The notes under the pieces were generated by a model. The model was not told the origin of the DNA. It saw nothing but the letters and a program-made list of their open reading frames with translations, and ran no database searches. The position numbers and the translations under genes were made by a program. From positions 107,393 through 171,392 of the forward strand of contig CADAIP010000001.1 in assembly GCA_902787975.1 (NCBI GenBank): DNA of 64,000 nt. The letters run 5' to 3'. Source of the stretch: Oscillospiraceae bacterium (GTDB taxonomy: Bacteria > Bacillota > Clostridia > Saccharofermentanales > Saccharofermentanaceae). Below, piece by piece: positions 41,803 to 51,563 of this stretch. Positions within the stretch are counted from its first letter, which is position 1; each line of letters starts with the position of its first letter.

Positions 41803-43527
41803 TCAGTCGCCCATGTTCTTATAATACTCCTCGAGACGCGGTTTTGCAGATACGTAATAACGCTCAAGCCTCTTATCGAAGTGCCTGCCGAAGCTGTCCA
41901 TCATGATATTGTCTGCATCCTCAAAAGAAAACTTATCCTTGTAAACACGTTTGCTGACAAGCGCATCGTAAACATCGGCGACCGCCATGATGCGCGCTTC
42001 GATCGGAATCTCCTCACCTTTAAGACCTTCAGGATAACCCGAGCCGTCCCATCTCTCATGGTGGTAATGCGCAACATTTACTGCAACTTTGTGGAACGCT
42101 TCGTTACCGGTTCCTTCCAGTATCGAATCGACAATACGCGCGCCTTCTGCGGCGTGGGCCTTCATTTTCTCGTATTCCTCATCGGTAAACTTGCCGGGCT
42201 TTCTGAGGACGGCATCATCGACTGCGATCTTGCCCAGGTCATGCATCGGAGCTGCCTGGATAACGTTCTTGCAGAACTCTTCCGTGAGGCCGTCAATGCC
42301 AAAGAGCATCAGCATGTTCTTCTTGTTGCCGGTGTCCTTCTTTATCTCATCTATCAGGATCTTAACGACATCACTTGTACGTCTGATGTGACCGCCTGTC
42401 GAGTTGTCACGGCTCTCGACCATGGTAGCCATGCCGAGGAGCAGTCTGTTATGCATCTGGATGATGTCTTCTGTTTTCTCCGCAACCTCTTCTGACAACC
42501 GGTCGTTATAGTTTGCAAGAAGCTTCATGTACTTTCTTGAATCGGTATCATCCGTGATAAGGAACTGATATCCGACCCTGTGCTTTCCGTCGAAAAGATA
42601 GCTGATCGTTATGAGATAGATCCTGTCATCAAGCTCGTAATAGAAATGATCACACTCCTCATCTTTTTTGAAGTGCTCAAGCCACTTGAGAAGCGTTTTC
42701 TTGATCGCGATATTCCTGCCCGAATATGAGTCGACGTTGATCTTTTGAAGCTCAGGGAAAACCTTCATTCCCACTTCGTTGGCACCCAGGAAGTTATCGT
42801 TAAAGTCGATGGAGATAAATCCCGTATCACCTTTGTTGACCAACGTATCAACACCGAGATCCGTTACATCGTAAAGGCAGAGCCTGTGAACTATGATGAG
42901 ATATATCACCTGTGCAAAGACATAAGACAAAGGCATTGCTTCGATCCCGGCAGGCAAAAACTTTCCGACAAAATAACTCAGGAACGATACTGCCGCAGGG
43001 AACATCAAAAGCACTATGGTCTTGTTCGACACATCCTTCTTTTTGATGAGGCTGTAGATCATCGCGATAAAACTGATGATGATGAAGAAAGTGATTATGA
43101 CGTATGTCAGAGTGTGTGCAAATCCGTATGTCTTAACGAGCCTGCCCATTCCCTTGCTGATCTCAAACCTGACCGTCTTGTAAAAGTAGGGTGAATTGCC
43201 TATGGATAATACAAACGAAAAGCTGATCATGCTGAGGATCGTAAGGCCGGCACTCATCCACCTCTTAAGGTTGATGTGGCACAAACTGAAGATACTCTGG
43301 CAGATGAATAATGTGAGAAAACACCCGCCTATATAAGTGACCTTTACGGCTGTCAGCGCCGTGTCGAGATTTCTCGAGTGCGCCAGGATCGCATATCCAA
43401 GATTGGCAATCGGAATGAAAGCAAAAATGAGTGTGATATGCACATCAAAATGCTTATGCCAGATTGCCAGATATATCAGTGTCAGTACGATCGACAAACC
43501 GAATAATATTTCGTAATACGCGGTCAC
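41803..43527 (-). CDS. Membrane HD-GYP domain protein
   Basis: The 574-residue protein has an N-terminal module of about seven membrane segments (residues 5-220, resembling the 7TM sensor of histidine kinases). A PAS-like stretch follows (240-330), then a HAMP-like or coiled-coil helix and an HD-GYP domain (about 360-560). The motifs are MHDLGKIAVDD, AHYHHERWDGSGYPEGLKGEEIP and ARIMAVADVYDAL. HD-GYP enzymes break down cyclic di-GMP or related cyclic dinucleotides. The start is GTG at 43527, with AGGAAG eight bases upstream. The rhomboid gene lies 44 bp upstream on the same strand. Confidence 0.88.
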   Translation of the reverse strand: MTAYYEILFGLSIVLTLIYLAIWHKHFDVHITLIFAFIPIANLGYAILAHSRNLDTALTAVKVTYIGGCFLTLFICQSIFSLCHINLKRWMSAGLTILSMISFSFVLSIGNSPYFYKTVRFEISKGMGRLVKTYGFAHTLTYVIITFFIIISFIAMIYSLIKKKDVSNKTIVLLMFPAAVSFLSYFVGKFLPAGIEAMPLSYVFAQVIYLIIVHRLCLYDVTDLGVDTLVNKGDTGFISIDFNDNFLGANEVGMKVFPELQKINVDSYSGRNIAIKKTLLKWLEHFKKDEECDHFYYELDDRIYLITISYLFDGKHRVGYQFLITDDTDSRKYMKLLANYNDRLSEEVAEKTEDIIQMHNRLLLGMATMVESRDNSTGGHIRRTSDVVKILIDEIKKDTGNKKNMLMLFGIDGLTEEFCKNVIQAAPMHDLGKIAVDDAVLRKPGKFTDEEYEKMKAHAAEGARIVDSILEGTGNEAFHKVAVNVAHYHHERWDGSGYPEGLKGEEIPIEARIMAVADVYDALVSKRVYKDKFSFEDADNIMMDSFGRHFDKRLERYYVSAKPRLEEYYKNMGD

Positions 43528-43571
43528 TTTACAAGCTTCCTTCTATATTATTAACTCTGATTGTAACATCA

Positions 43572-44291
43572 TTATTGCCCATATTCCTGTACAGAATATT
43601 TAACATTTGTATTGTTAAAAAAGCATGCTATCTTCCCTTTGCAAATGAATGCGAAAACCACGCCGATAGCCAATGCTATTAAGTGGATAATCATTGACGG
43701 GATTCCTGCCACACCAGCTATATTGGGTATCAATGAAATCACTGCTGTCGGCAAGGCGATTCCCATCAGAAGATAGAACGATACCTGCCTGAACAGTTTC
43801 CCGAATCCGTATTTCTTTCCCATGACCAAGAGGATAAAAATACCGACAGGCATGAACGAAAATGCGAGTCCTGAAGCACCGGAGACAGCAAATGAATCAC
43901 CATCTTTAGTGTAGATCACACCCATTATGAAGTTCAGTATCACATCAACTATCCAGGTCGATGCGAAAAGAGCCAGAAACCTTTTAATGCCGATGACCTT
44001 TTCGACAAGAATTCCAAAAGGAAGAATGAGCAGCAGGTTGTATCCAAGATGGCCTATCGTCAGTTCCATTGAGGAATACGGGAAATCCGGAGGAAGCAGT
44101 TCTCCCGGAACTCCCTGCAGAAATATATAAGTTATCAATTGCCAGGGATATCTCACCGGGTATGTAAATGTAAATGCCATATATGTGGAGGGGACCAGCT
44201 GTGAGATCAGGGTGATGATCACACACAGAAGTGCTATCGCAATTGATATCACCGGCGTTTTTTTATTCAGATATATATTTTTTATCTTCAT
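43572..44291 (-). CDS. Rhomboid-family intramembrane serine protease
   Basis: 239 residues with six or seven membrane segments. The serine motif GASG is in AVSGASGLAFSF (Ser140). The catalytic His203 is in SMIIHLIALAIG. The oxyanion/structural HxGYN segment GHLGYNLLLILPFG precedes them. Rhomboid proteases cut membrane-anchored substrates. The ATG follows AAGGAGG. It may share a transcript with the HD-GYP gene; the substrate is unknown. Confidence 0.88.
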   Translation of the reverse strand: MKIKNIYLNKKTPVISIAIALLCVIITLISQLVPSTYMAFTFTYPVRYPWQLITYIFLQGVPGELLPPDFPYSSMELTIGHLGYNLLLILPFGILVEKVIGIKRFLALFASTWIVDVILNFIMGVIYTKDGDSFAVSGASGLAFSFMPVGIFILLVMGKKYGFGKLFRQVSFYLLMGIALPTAVISLIPNIAGVAGIPSMIIHLIALAIGVVFAFICKGKIACFFNNTNVKYSVQEYGQ

Positions 44292-44321
44292 TTGTCTCCC
44301 CTCCTTTGCAAGAAGAAATAA

Positions 44322-45269
44322 TTAAATTCCTTTCATGAATTCACGGATCGCTTCTTCACACTTGTCAGGTTCTTCAATATATACCGAGTGGCCGCAGTCA
44401 AGCTGAACGGTTGTTACATCAGTGATCTGTGCGGCATAGTCGTTCTCAAAGCCAATCCAGCCTTCGTCAATGGTTCCGTCAGAAACGATTAAAAGAGTAG
44501 GAACGTCAGGCATTGCCTGGCTCTCGATGACCGTGCGGTCGTGAATGATGTATTTGCATTCATTCGCAAATGTCTCATTCGAGAACCTGCTGCACACAAG
44601 TGCCATTGCACTCTTTACTTCCATATCGGAATAACCTTCAGGGATCGTAGCGCCTGCAATGAGTCTTACGATTCCCGCATTCCTTGCAACTCTCGACCAG
44701 AAATATACTGAAGATTCCGAATCTATATGCTTCTCATCCATCATGTCATATGCGGCGGGAACAGCCATATCGAGACCTACGATAGCTTCGACTTCTTCAG
44801 GAAAATTCTGAGCCCAGTAGACTGACTCGAGTCCTGAATATGAGTGAGGGCAAAGGATGTAAGGGCCTTCGATTCCTGCCTTTTTAAGCGCTTCCCTGTT
44901 CTGTGCAACTCTCGTCTCGACGTCTCTTGATCCATCAAAAGCGTCGCTGAATCCGTATCCGAATTTCTCGATAACTACAACTCTGTAATCCTCATCAAAA
45001 CGGTCAATGAAATTCTTATAACCGATGATCGGCGCACTGTCACCCGAGCCTGCCATAAATACCAGTGTATGGTCGCCTGAACCTGATACATAAATGCTCA
45101 TGTCGTGGCCGTATACTTCAACCTTCTGGCCGTAGATCTGGTTCTCGAGTAAATCCTTTTCGGACGCTAAGCAGATCTTGTCGTATACGCATGTGCCGAT
45201 CAGGAAAAAAGCTAATACGGCAACAATTCCGAGTAAAACTTTCCCAACTACTTTCAATGCTTTCTTCAT
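44322..45269 (-). CDS. Membrane-anchored alpha/beta hydrolase
   Basis: The 315-residue protein has a single membrane anchor at residues 7-30 and an alpha/beta hydrolase domain. The nucleophile elbow is PHSYSGLESV (Ser in HSYSG). The late His is in DCGHSVYIEEPD. FGYGFSD fits the family's early motif. It faces outward by the positive-inside rule. The substrate is unknown. The ATG follows AAGGAGT. It is 30 bp upstream of the rhomboid gene on the same strand. Confidence 0.86.
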   Translation of the reverse strand: MKKALKVVGKVLLGIVAVLAFFLIGTCVYDKICLASEKDLLENQIYGQKVEVYGHDMSIYVSGSGDHTLVFMAGSGDSAPIIGYKNFIDRFDEDYRVVVIEKFGYGFSDAFDGSRDVETRVAQNREALKKAGIEGPYILCPHSYSGLESVYWAQNFPEEVEAIVGLDMAVPAAYDMMDEKHIDSESSVYFWSRVARNAGIVRLIAGATIPEGYSDMEVKSAMALVCSRFSNETFANECKYIIHDRTVIESQAMPDVPTLLIVSDGTIDEGWIGFENDYAAQITDVTTVQLDCGHSVYIEEPDKCEEAIREFMKGI

Positions 45270-45292
45270 AACCTTACTCCTTAAAATAGTAA

Positions 45293-45314
45293 CAGCCGGG
45301 CAAATGCCCGGCTG
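45293..45314 (-). terminator. Strong hairpin between cdd and the hydrolase gene
   Basis: Perfect 10-bp stem CAGCCGGGCA (45293-45302) with TGCCCGGCTG (45305-45314). The U-rich tract on the minus strand is interrupted. It may be a terminator for cdd or a 5' UTR hairpin of the hydrolase gene. Confidence 0.6.
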
Positions 45315-45438
45315 CTTATTTTCTTAAACTTCCCTTTTCCTGATCCTTATTCCTTTGTTTTCGGTGGCAATCGCCGGGCGCCCCCGAAAACGCTTCCAAA
45401 TACTACGTTCGGGGACATATGCAAATACCTCCGAAGTT

Positions 45439-45858
45439 TTAACTTAAATTGTCCGGACCAAAACTTTCCGGAAGGAGTTCACCCAATGTGAATTCCTTGT
45501 AGTCCTCAGCGCTTTTGGCAAGGCAGATCTTAAAAGACGAATCGCAAAATTCTCTCATCACCTGCCGGCAAACGCCGCACGGTGCACAATACTGTAATTC
45601 TCCATCCCTTTTGCCGCCTGCTATCGCTATGGCAACGAAGTCTTTGCGGCCTTCCGACACCGCTTTAAAAATCGCAGTCCGTTCAGCACATATGGAGGGG
45701 CCGAATGCGCTGTTCTCGATATTGCAACCGGTGTATACGGTTCCGTCACTTAAGAGCACTGCGCTGCCTACCGCAAAATCCGAATATGGAGCATAACTTT
45801 CAGATCTCATGTCGATTGCCTTTTGGCAAAGATCGGAAATCACTTTCTTGTCGGTCAT
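45439..45858 (-). CDS. cdd: Cytidine deaminase
   Basis: Converts cytidine and deoxycytidine to the uridine forms. The zinc centre is complete: CAE in SICAERTAIFK and PCGVCRQ. The substrate-binding CNIENSAFG is also present. The length of 139 residues is typical of the tetrameric Gram-positive type. The ATG follows AAGGAGG. It stands alone. Confidence 0.96.
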   Translation of the reverse strand: MTDKKVISDLCQKAIDMRSESYAPYSDFAVGSAVLLSDGTVYTGCNIENSAFGPSICAERTAIFKAVSEGRKDFVAIAIAGGKRDGELQYCAPCGVCRQVMREFCDSSFKICLAKSAEDYKEFTLGELLPESFGPDNLS

Positions 45859-45939
45859 TCTTCTTTCCTCCTTCTTGGTCTGCCTTGCCTTTATAGTAAG
45901 GTGAGTTACTATGCTATTCCTTATCCCGCGCTTCGAGGG

Positions 45940-47571
45940 TCAGTCATCGATCTCGATGTTACCTGCATCAACAGAGATCTTGATGGTGCCATCTCCGGAT
46001 CCCTGTGACTTGTAATGTCCGACAGTCTCCGTGCTGCCTACGCAGACAACACCTGCATCAACATCGCACTCGATTTCATATGAATCAATGTCATCCAGGC
46101 CTTCGATATCAACGCTGCCGAAATCTGCTGTAATCTCAACATCCGTGAGCTTTGTATCCTTGATCTCGATGTTGCCTGCATCTGTATCGATGTTGAGCTT
46201 ACCGATCTCAGAATCCTTTATGTTGTAGTTACCTGCATCGATATCGAAATCAACTTTTTTGAGGGTGCAGTCATTGATCTCAATGTTTCCTGCGTCGATC
46301 TCACCGTATACATAATCTATGGTGACGCCGTTAAGCTTGATGTTGCCTGCATTGATCTTCATCTCGAAATCCTCGATCTGAACATCTTCACCGATTACGA
46401 TCTCAAGTGAAGGACCGTTGAAATTATTTGCGTTGAAATTAAATCCTCTTCCGCGCTGCTTAACAACGAGCTTACCGTTTTCAAAAGTGACTTCCGGCTT
46501 GATGTTTACGGGGCCTGAATAATCAACACTTATGAGGCCTTCACCTTCACCTCTCTTGATGCTTACTTCCAGTGCCTCTGCATCAACCTTTATCGCCTTT
46601 AATTCCTCACCGGAATTTTCAGCAATCTCATCATATGTTGTGCTCATGGTCTCGGATACATAATCACTCTTAATGAATACGCCTGACATGAGTGTCTTGA
46701 CTACGCTGATTCCTCCGAATGTAAATGCAACGCAGAGCGCTACAACTGCGCAGATGATGATGGGTGTCTTGTTGACCTTGCGGTCAGACTTGGGAACGAA
46801 TTCCTCGCTCATCTTGCCTGCTTCATTGAGCTCAAGAAGTCTGTCGTAGCCGTTCATTCTGATGTTTGCTGATGTAATGAGGAATACACCGAGAGCAATG
46901 AACAGGAAGAACAATACTGCGCCGAAATTATCATTAATGAAAGGAATGCTGCCGATGATCATCGGGTTTATTATACTCAGGATGCAAAGGCAGATACCGA
47001 ATGAGCTCATGAGTCCGTATGTTGACTTGTAGCTCTTTCTGATTCCTCTTACATACTCTGCTGATTCAATGCTGAGTGAGCATTCTTTTGTATATACTTC
47101 TTTATATTCATTCTTTCTGATTCCTTCATAGATGAAGAGTCCGACTGCTACACCGATCGAAAGGAACATGAGGACTACACCGAGAAACTCAGGGAATCCC
47201 GGAATTGCATCTGCAATGATGTTAAATGCAACAGAGAAAATGCAAAGTCCGATCGCGAGAGGAACGAGCATTGAATGCTGGCTCATCATGCCCAGGTATT
47301 CCTTAACTCTGTCGAGTGAGAGCATCGGCTTGTTCTCATCGGGGTTTTCTGCAACTGCTTCTGAGATTCCGAGAGATTCTGCGAGCTCATCGAGGTTACC
47401 GAATTCTGAGATTACGATACCGACCGCTTCGTTCTCTGTCTTGCCTTCCTTGATAAGTTCCTCGTACTTATCTTCCATCATCTCGAGGAGCTCGGTCTTG
47501 GCTCTTCTTACTTCTTCCGTATTCGGAAGATTGCGGAACATATTGTCCAGATAGTTTCTTATAGCGTTCAT
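45940..47571 (-). CDS. Membrane protein with HAAS-like N-terminus and DUF4097 beta-solenoid C-terminus
   Basis: 543 residues. Residues 1-80 resemble the helical N-terminal region (DUF1700/HAAS type) found beside PadR genes. Four or five membrane segments cover about residues 95-290. Residues 310-540 form a DUF4097-type extracellular beta-solenoid made of repeats with an alternating pattern (INAGNIKLNGV, IDAGNIEINDC, IDAGNYNIKDS, TDAGNIEIKDT, VDAGNIEID). Each repeat carries AGN. The role is unknown but it probably senses or shapes the envelope. Its start overlaps the PadR gene stop by 4 bp (ATGA), so they are coupled. Confidence 0.85.
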   Translation of the reverse strand: MNAIRNYLDNMFRNLPNTEEVRRAKTELLEMMEDKYEELIKEGKTENEAVGIVISEFGNLDELAESLGISEAVAENPDENKPMLSLDRVKEYLGMMSQHSMLVPLAIGLCIFSVAFNIIADAIPGFPEFLGVVLMFLSIGVAVGLFIYEGIRKNEYKEVYTKECSLSIESAEYVRGIRKSYKSTYGLMSSFGICLCILSIINPMIIGSIPFINDNFGAVLFFLFIALGVFLITSANIRMNGYDRLLELNEAGKMSEEFVPKSDRKVNKTPIIICAVVALCVAFTFGGISVVKTLMSGVFIKSDYVSETMSTTYDEIAENSGEELKAIKVDAEALEVSIKRGEGEGLISVDYSGPVNIKPEVTFENGKLVVKQRGRGFNFNANNFNGPSLEIVIGEDVQIEDFEMKINAGNIKLNGVTIDYVYGEIDAGNIEINDCTLKKVDFDIDAGNYNIKDSEIGKLNIDTDAGNIEIKDTKLTDVEITADFGSVDIEGLDDIDSYEIECDVDAGVVCVGSTETVGHYKSQGSGDGTIKISVDAGNIEIDD

Positions 47572-47915
47572 AAAAGTGCCCCCTCATCCGCGATAAACTT
47601 TTCGATTACTTCCTTAGTGAGTTTCCATTCTTCGCACTTTGCACGGTAATGCTCCCTGCCGGCTTCAGTTAAACGATAGTAGGTTCTCTTCTTGCCTCCT
47701 GCCATGTCTTCATCAACGAATGATTCAATGAATCCGTTCTTCTCCATTCTCGTGAATGCGGAGTAGAGCGTTGTTTCCTTGATGATGTACTTATCCTCAG
47801 ATAAGGTCCTGATCTGCTTTGAGATCTCGTATCCGTATGACGGGCTGTTGAGAAGCAAGAACAAAATAATGATGTCGTTATATCCTCTGATAACATCACT
47901 GCTGATCTCTGCCAT
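47568..47915 (-). CDS. PadR-family transcriptional repressor
   Basis: A 115-residue PadR protein with a winged helix (SSPSYGYEISKQIRTLSEDKYIIKETTLYSAFTRMEKNGFIESF) and a short C-terminal dimer helix. The ATG at 47915 follows AAGGAGA. It is the first gene of a two-gene operon with the DUF4097 protein. The promoter directly upstream has tandem repeats at the start site, which suggests self-control. Confidence 0.92.
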   Translation of the reverse strand: MAEISSDVIRGYNDIIILFLLLNSPSYGYEISKQIRTLSEDKYIIKETTLYSAFTRMEKNGFIESFVDEDMAGGKKRTYYRLTEAGREHYRAKCEEWKLTKEVIEKFIADEGALL

Positions 47916-47966
47916 AATCTATCTCCTTCCCTTTTTATTACGTCAGGCGTACTACGAGTGCCGTTG

Positions 47967-47994
47967 CTATGACTGTCGTACTATGTCTGTCGTA
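47967..47994. promoter_or_regulatory. Candidate PadR operator: tandem 14-bp repeats
   Basis: CTATGACTGTCGTA (47967-47980) and CTATGTCTGTCGTA (47981-47994) lie back to back. An outer inverted repeat ACTACGA (47951-47957) / TCGTAGT (47990-47996) spans them. They cover the predicted transcription start. Confidence 0.65.
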
Positions 47995-47997
47995 GTA

Positions 47998-48026
47998 ACT
48001 ATAACACCGCCCCTCAGGACTGTCAA
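47998..48026 (-). promoter_or_regulatory. Sigma-A promoter of the padR operon
   Basis: On the minus strand TTGACA (48026-48021), a 17-bp spacer and TATAGT (48003-47998). The predicted start (about 47990) lies in the tandem repeats. Confidence 0.8.
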
Positions 48027-48176
48027 CAACTAATTTCGAAATATCTCCGGGAATGCCGATCTTCACTCGTTCCCGAAGAACTACGACACTATTATCCCGA
48101 ATTGTTATATACATATATTTTGCGCGTTGATATATTTAACTTATATCTAAAATCTCCCGCGAAAAGAGGTACTGCC

Positions 48177-50165
48177 ATGGACATCTATGTAGACATCAAG
48201 GCCCTTAATAACTCAGGCGACGGCTCAAAAGAAAAGCCGTTCGGAACTATCTCGGAAGCAGCAGCGATTGCAAATCCCGGCGATACAGTCCACGTAGCAC
48301 CCGGTGTATACAGAGAATACGTCTCACCCAAGAACGGCGGTACTGAAGATGCGCGCATCACATACGTAAGCGACGAGCCTCTCGGGGCAACTATCACCGG
48401 CGCAGAGCGCATCACCAACTGGGAACAGTACCAGGGTGACATCTGGGTTGCAAAGGTTGATAACTCAATGTTCGATCCCGAATATAATCCTTATTCTACA
48501 TACGTATACGGCGACTGGTATTTTGCAAAGCGCGAAAAGCACGTCGGCTGCGTTTACATCAACGACCGCCGCCTTTATGAAGCAGCATCCGTTGAAGAAG
48601 TAATCGAAGCAAAGCCCTGGCCTCATTCCTGGGTACCCGAAGAAGCATCCTACAAGTGGTACGCAGAAGTAAACGGCGACACAACTACCATCTACGCAAA
48701 CTTCTCAGGCCTTAATCCGAACGAGGAAATGGCTGAGATCAACGTAAGAAGAATGTGCTTCTTCCCTGCTGAGACAGGAAGAAACTACATCACCGTAAGA
48801 GGATTCAAGATCTGCAAAGCCGCTACAAACTGGGCACCTCCGGCTGCATGGCAGGAAGGCATGATCGGACCTCACTGGTCAAAGGGCTGGATCATTGAAG
48901 ACAACGAAGTCTACTTCGCAAAGTGTTCCGGTATCGGTCTCGGAAAATATCTCGATCCCGAGAACAACCACTACTTCACATATAAGAAGCTCAAGAGCCC
49001 TACGCAGATGGAGCGTGACGCGGTATGCCGCGGTCAGTATCACGGCTGGCTCAAGGAAAACATCGGAAGCCACATCGTCCGCCGCAACAACATCCACCAC
49101 TGTGAGCAGGGCGGCATCATCGGCCGTATGGGTGCAGTATTCTCCATCATCGAAGACAACCACATCCATCACATCAACAACATGATGGAATTGGGCGGTG
49201 CCGAAGTTGCAGGCATCAAGCTCCACGCAGCCATCGACGTAGTAATGAGACGCAATCACATCCATCATTCAACAATGGGTATCTGGACAGACTGGGAAGC
49301 ACAGGGCACAAGGATCACGCAGAATCTCCTGCACGACAACCAGCGTCCCGCATTCGCTACACCTCTGGACGGCGCAATGGGCAGCGAGGATATTTTCGTT
49401 GAGGTCGGACATGGTCCTACTCTCATCGACAACAATATCCTGCTCTCCGATGTCTCACTCCGTATCGCTACACAGGGTGTCGCTATGGTCCACAACCTCA
49501 TCTGCGGTGCGTTCACATCCGTAGGCGCAGGCACAGACTGGCGTTACACACCTTATCACTTCCCGCACAGAACGGAAGTCATGGGCTTCATGACCATCCT
49601 TCACGGCGACGACAGATTCTATAACAACATCTTCTTCCAGAGACAGACAAAGGCTTCTCTCGTATCACGTTTCCCGAGCGGCAATATCGAAGAGGAAGAA
49701 AGAGTTGTCGGCACACATGTCTGGGATCACTATCCGATCTACGAGGACTGGATCAAGAGATTCGATCTCGAGAGCGAGACGCCAGACATGATGAAGATTG
49801 CATCGGCTCACTTCGACAAGCTCCCTGTCTGGATCGAAGGCAACGCTTATCTTGGCGGCGCTCTCCACTTCTGCAAGGAAGAAAACTTCTTATTCGATGA
49901 CAAGACTGACGTTTACGTTAACATCCGTGAAGAAGGCAATGACGTATACCTTGATACAAACCTTGCTGAGGCCATGGGCTCGTTCACCTCTTCGCTCGTT
50001 GAGACAGATACATTGGGAAGAGTATTCGAGCCGAACCAGCGCTTCGAAGATGCCGACGGAAATGACATCATCTTCGATACCGACTACTTCGGAAACAAGC
50101 GCTCAGCCATCATCCCCGGCCCGTTCGCTTCACTCGATCTTAAGGATAAGAACGTAGTGCTGTAA
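48177..50165 (+). CDS. Right-handed beta-helix protein, probable GH120-type beta-xylosidase
   Basis: 662 residues, no signal peptide, so cytoplasmic. The N-terminus (IYVDIKALNNSGDGSKEKPFGTISEAAAIANPGD) is the DUF1565-type start of beta-helix glycosidases. The central segment IWTDWEAQGTRITQN with Asp372, and FVEVGHGPTLIDNN with Glu409, match the catalytic region of GH120 beta-xylosidases as I recall them. The Asp-Glu spacing here is about 14 residues longer. It would release xylose from short oligomers brought into the cell. The start ATG at 48177 follows AAGAGG. No transporter or other xylan gene is beside it. Confidence 0.7.
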   Translation: MDIYVDIKALNNSGDGSKEKPFGTISEAAAIANPGDTVHVAPGVYREYVSPKNGGTEDARITYVSDEPLGATITGAERITNWEQYQGDIWVAKVDNSMFDPEYNPYSTYVYGDWYFAKREKHVGCVYINDRRLYEAASVEEVIEAKPWPHSWVPEEASYKWYAEVNGDTTTIYANFSGLNPNEEMAEINVRRMCFFPAETGRNYITVRGFKICKAATNWAPPAAWQEGMIGPHWSKGWIIEDNEVYFAKCSGIGLGKYLDPENNHYFTYKKLKSPTQMERDAVCRGQYHGWLKENIGSHIVRRNNIHHCEQGGIIGRMGAVFSIIEDNHIHHINNMMELGGAEVAGIKLHAAIDVVMRRNHIHHSTMGIWTDWEAQGTRITQNLLHDNQRPAFATPLDGAMGSEDIFVEVGHGPTLIDNNILLSDVSLRIATQGVAMVHNLICGAFTSVGAGTDWRYTPYHFPHRTEVMGFMTILHGDDRFYNNIFFQRQTKASLVSRFPSGNIEEEERVVGTHVWDHYPIYEDWIKRFDLESETPDMMKIASAHFDKLPVWIEGNAYLGGALHFCKEENFLFDDKTDVYVNIREEGNDVYLDTNLAEAMGSFTSSLVETDTLGRVFEPNQRFEDADGNDIIFDTDYFGNKRSAIIPGPFASLDLKDKNVVL

Positions 50166-50189
50166 GGCTGACATAATGCTGATTTCAGG

Positions 50190-50218
50190 AGGCTGTCACT
50201 TTATGTGGCAGCCTTTTT
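50190..50218 (+). terminator. Terminator after the beta-helix gene, overlapping the convergent gene's 3' end
   Basis: AGGCTGTCAC (50190-50199) pairs with GTGGCAGCCT (50205-50214), one wobble, followed by TTTTT. Its second half lies in the last codons of the minus-strand transporter gene. Confidence 0.85.
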
Positions 50219-51511
50219 GGAAGATTCCTTAGCGTCTTCGCCGCTGTCATCATTACTGTCTTCTTCTGAATCCGCGGGCTTGGCCTTTTTGCCCTTCTCA
50301 TCTTTGTCGCTTATGAGACTGTCAAGTACGCCGGAGAAGTATGTGCCGGCTTTCTGGTCGATCTCAAAGACCTTGAGTGCCTGGATGATGATGATCGCAA
50401 GGACAGGTCCCAAAAGGAATCCGGGAGCGCCCCAGATGTATACACCCGCTGCCATTGAGAACAGTGTGATGAGGGGGTGCAGATGCATGGATTTGCCGAG
50501 GATCGGCGGTTCGATGAAGCGGCGGATGATCGTCATGATGATATAGCCGATTGCGATTATTGCTGCTGCGACATAGTCACCCTGGGCGATGAGATAAATG
50601 AACATCGGGAGCATGGTGACACTGATGCCGAGTACGGGCAGGAAGTCGATCAGGGCCGTTACGATGGCAAGGACGATCGCATATTCGCGAAGGCCTGCTG
50701 CGAAGAATACGATAAAAGACTCAGCCGCCGTGATGATGAAGAGTGCGAAGTAACCGCCAAGTACACGGAAGACAAGGAGTGCGAGCTCGTTAAGAAGAGT
50801 CATTACCCTGTTGCGGAATTTGCGGCTGGGAGTGTTCTTAACGAAGAACTTCATTACGGCAGGACCATCGTTGATGAAGTAGAAACCGCTCAAGATGATG
50901 CTGATTACGAAGAATACGGCATAAGGGAGATTGCCTACCATCTTCCAGACGGAAGAGAGTGCTGAGCTTACTACCTGGGGAATGCTCTTTACGACTGTCT
51001 GGCCCATGTTGGCGACGTTCTCCTTGAGGGAGTCGATCATGTCGGTCGTAAGGAAGCCGCCGTTCTCAACGCTGTAACGCTCGAGAATCTGGACGTTGAT
51101 GAGTTCAGCCGGCTTAAATGTTTTCGCTGCATTGGCTATGGCGACGAGCATGCTGTTCGCCTGATATACGAGGCCGATGCAGACAAGGATTATGAAGATA
51201 ACGACAAAGATGTTGAGAATGACGTAGACGACCAGTGCGACTTTGGTGTGCGTGGACTTCTTGCGGCCGGGTTTTATTTTCGAGGCGTCCTTATCGAAAA
51301 GCTTAGACAGGGGCTTTGCGATAAGCATAGATGTTTTCGAGAGCAGGAAGCCGATAAGGAACGGCACGAGAATTACTGCGACAATCTTGCCCGCATAGCA
51401 GAATGCTACAACGATAACTACCGTGAGAATGAACTTGAGCATCGCCATGACCGACGAACGGTCACGCTGGTATCTCTCAAGGTCCGTAAGTTTTTTATCT
51501 TTCTTATCCAT
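50201..51511 (-). CDS. AI-2E family transporter (PerM/YtvI-like)
   Basis: The 436-residue protein has about eight membrane segments with the family signatures IVAVILVPFLIGFLLSK, and late VLGISVTMLPMFIYLIAQGDY and GAPGFLLGPVLAII. The C-terminal tail is highly charged (Lys/Glu/Asp/Ser). Members move small molecules or sodium and protons; the AI-2 name does not prove its role. The start MDKKDKKL at 51511 follows AAGGAAA; the longer frame overlaps the upstream gene. Confidence 0.86.
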   Translation of the reverse strand: MDKKDKKLTDLERYQRDRSSVMAMLKFILTVVIVVAFCYAGKIVAVILVPFLIGFLLSKTSMLIAKPLSKLFDKDASKIKPGRKKSTHTKVALVVYVILNIFVVIFIILVCIGLVYQANSMLVAIANAAKTFKPAELINVQILERYSVENGGFLTTDMIDSLKENVANMGQTVVKSIPQVVSSALSSVWKMVGNLPYAVFFVISIILSGFYFINDGPAVMKFFVKNTPSRKFRNRVMTLLNELALLVFRVLGGYFALFIITAAESFIVFFAAGLREYAIVLAIVTALIDFLPVLGISVTMLPMFIYLIAQGDYVAAAIIAIGYIIMTIIRRFIEPPILGKSMHLHPLITLFSMAAGVYIWGAPGFLLGPVLAIIIIQALKVFEIDQKAGTYFSGVLDSLISDKDEKGKKAKPADSEEDSNDDSGEDAKESSKKAAT

Positions 51512-51563
51512 TTTTCTTTCCTTCCGTTTGCACCGGCCGCGTTCCCCAAATGACGTGGCTATA

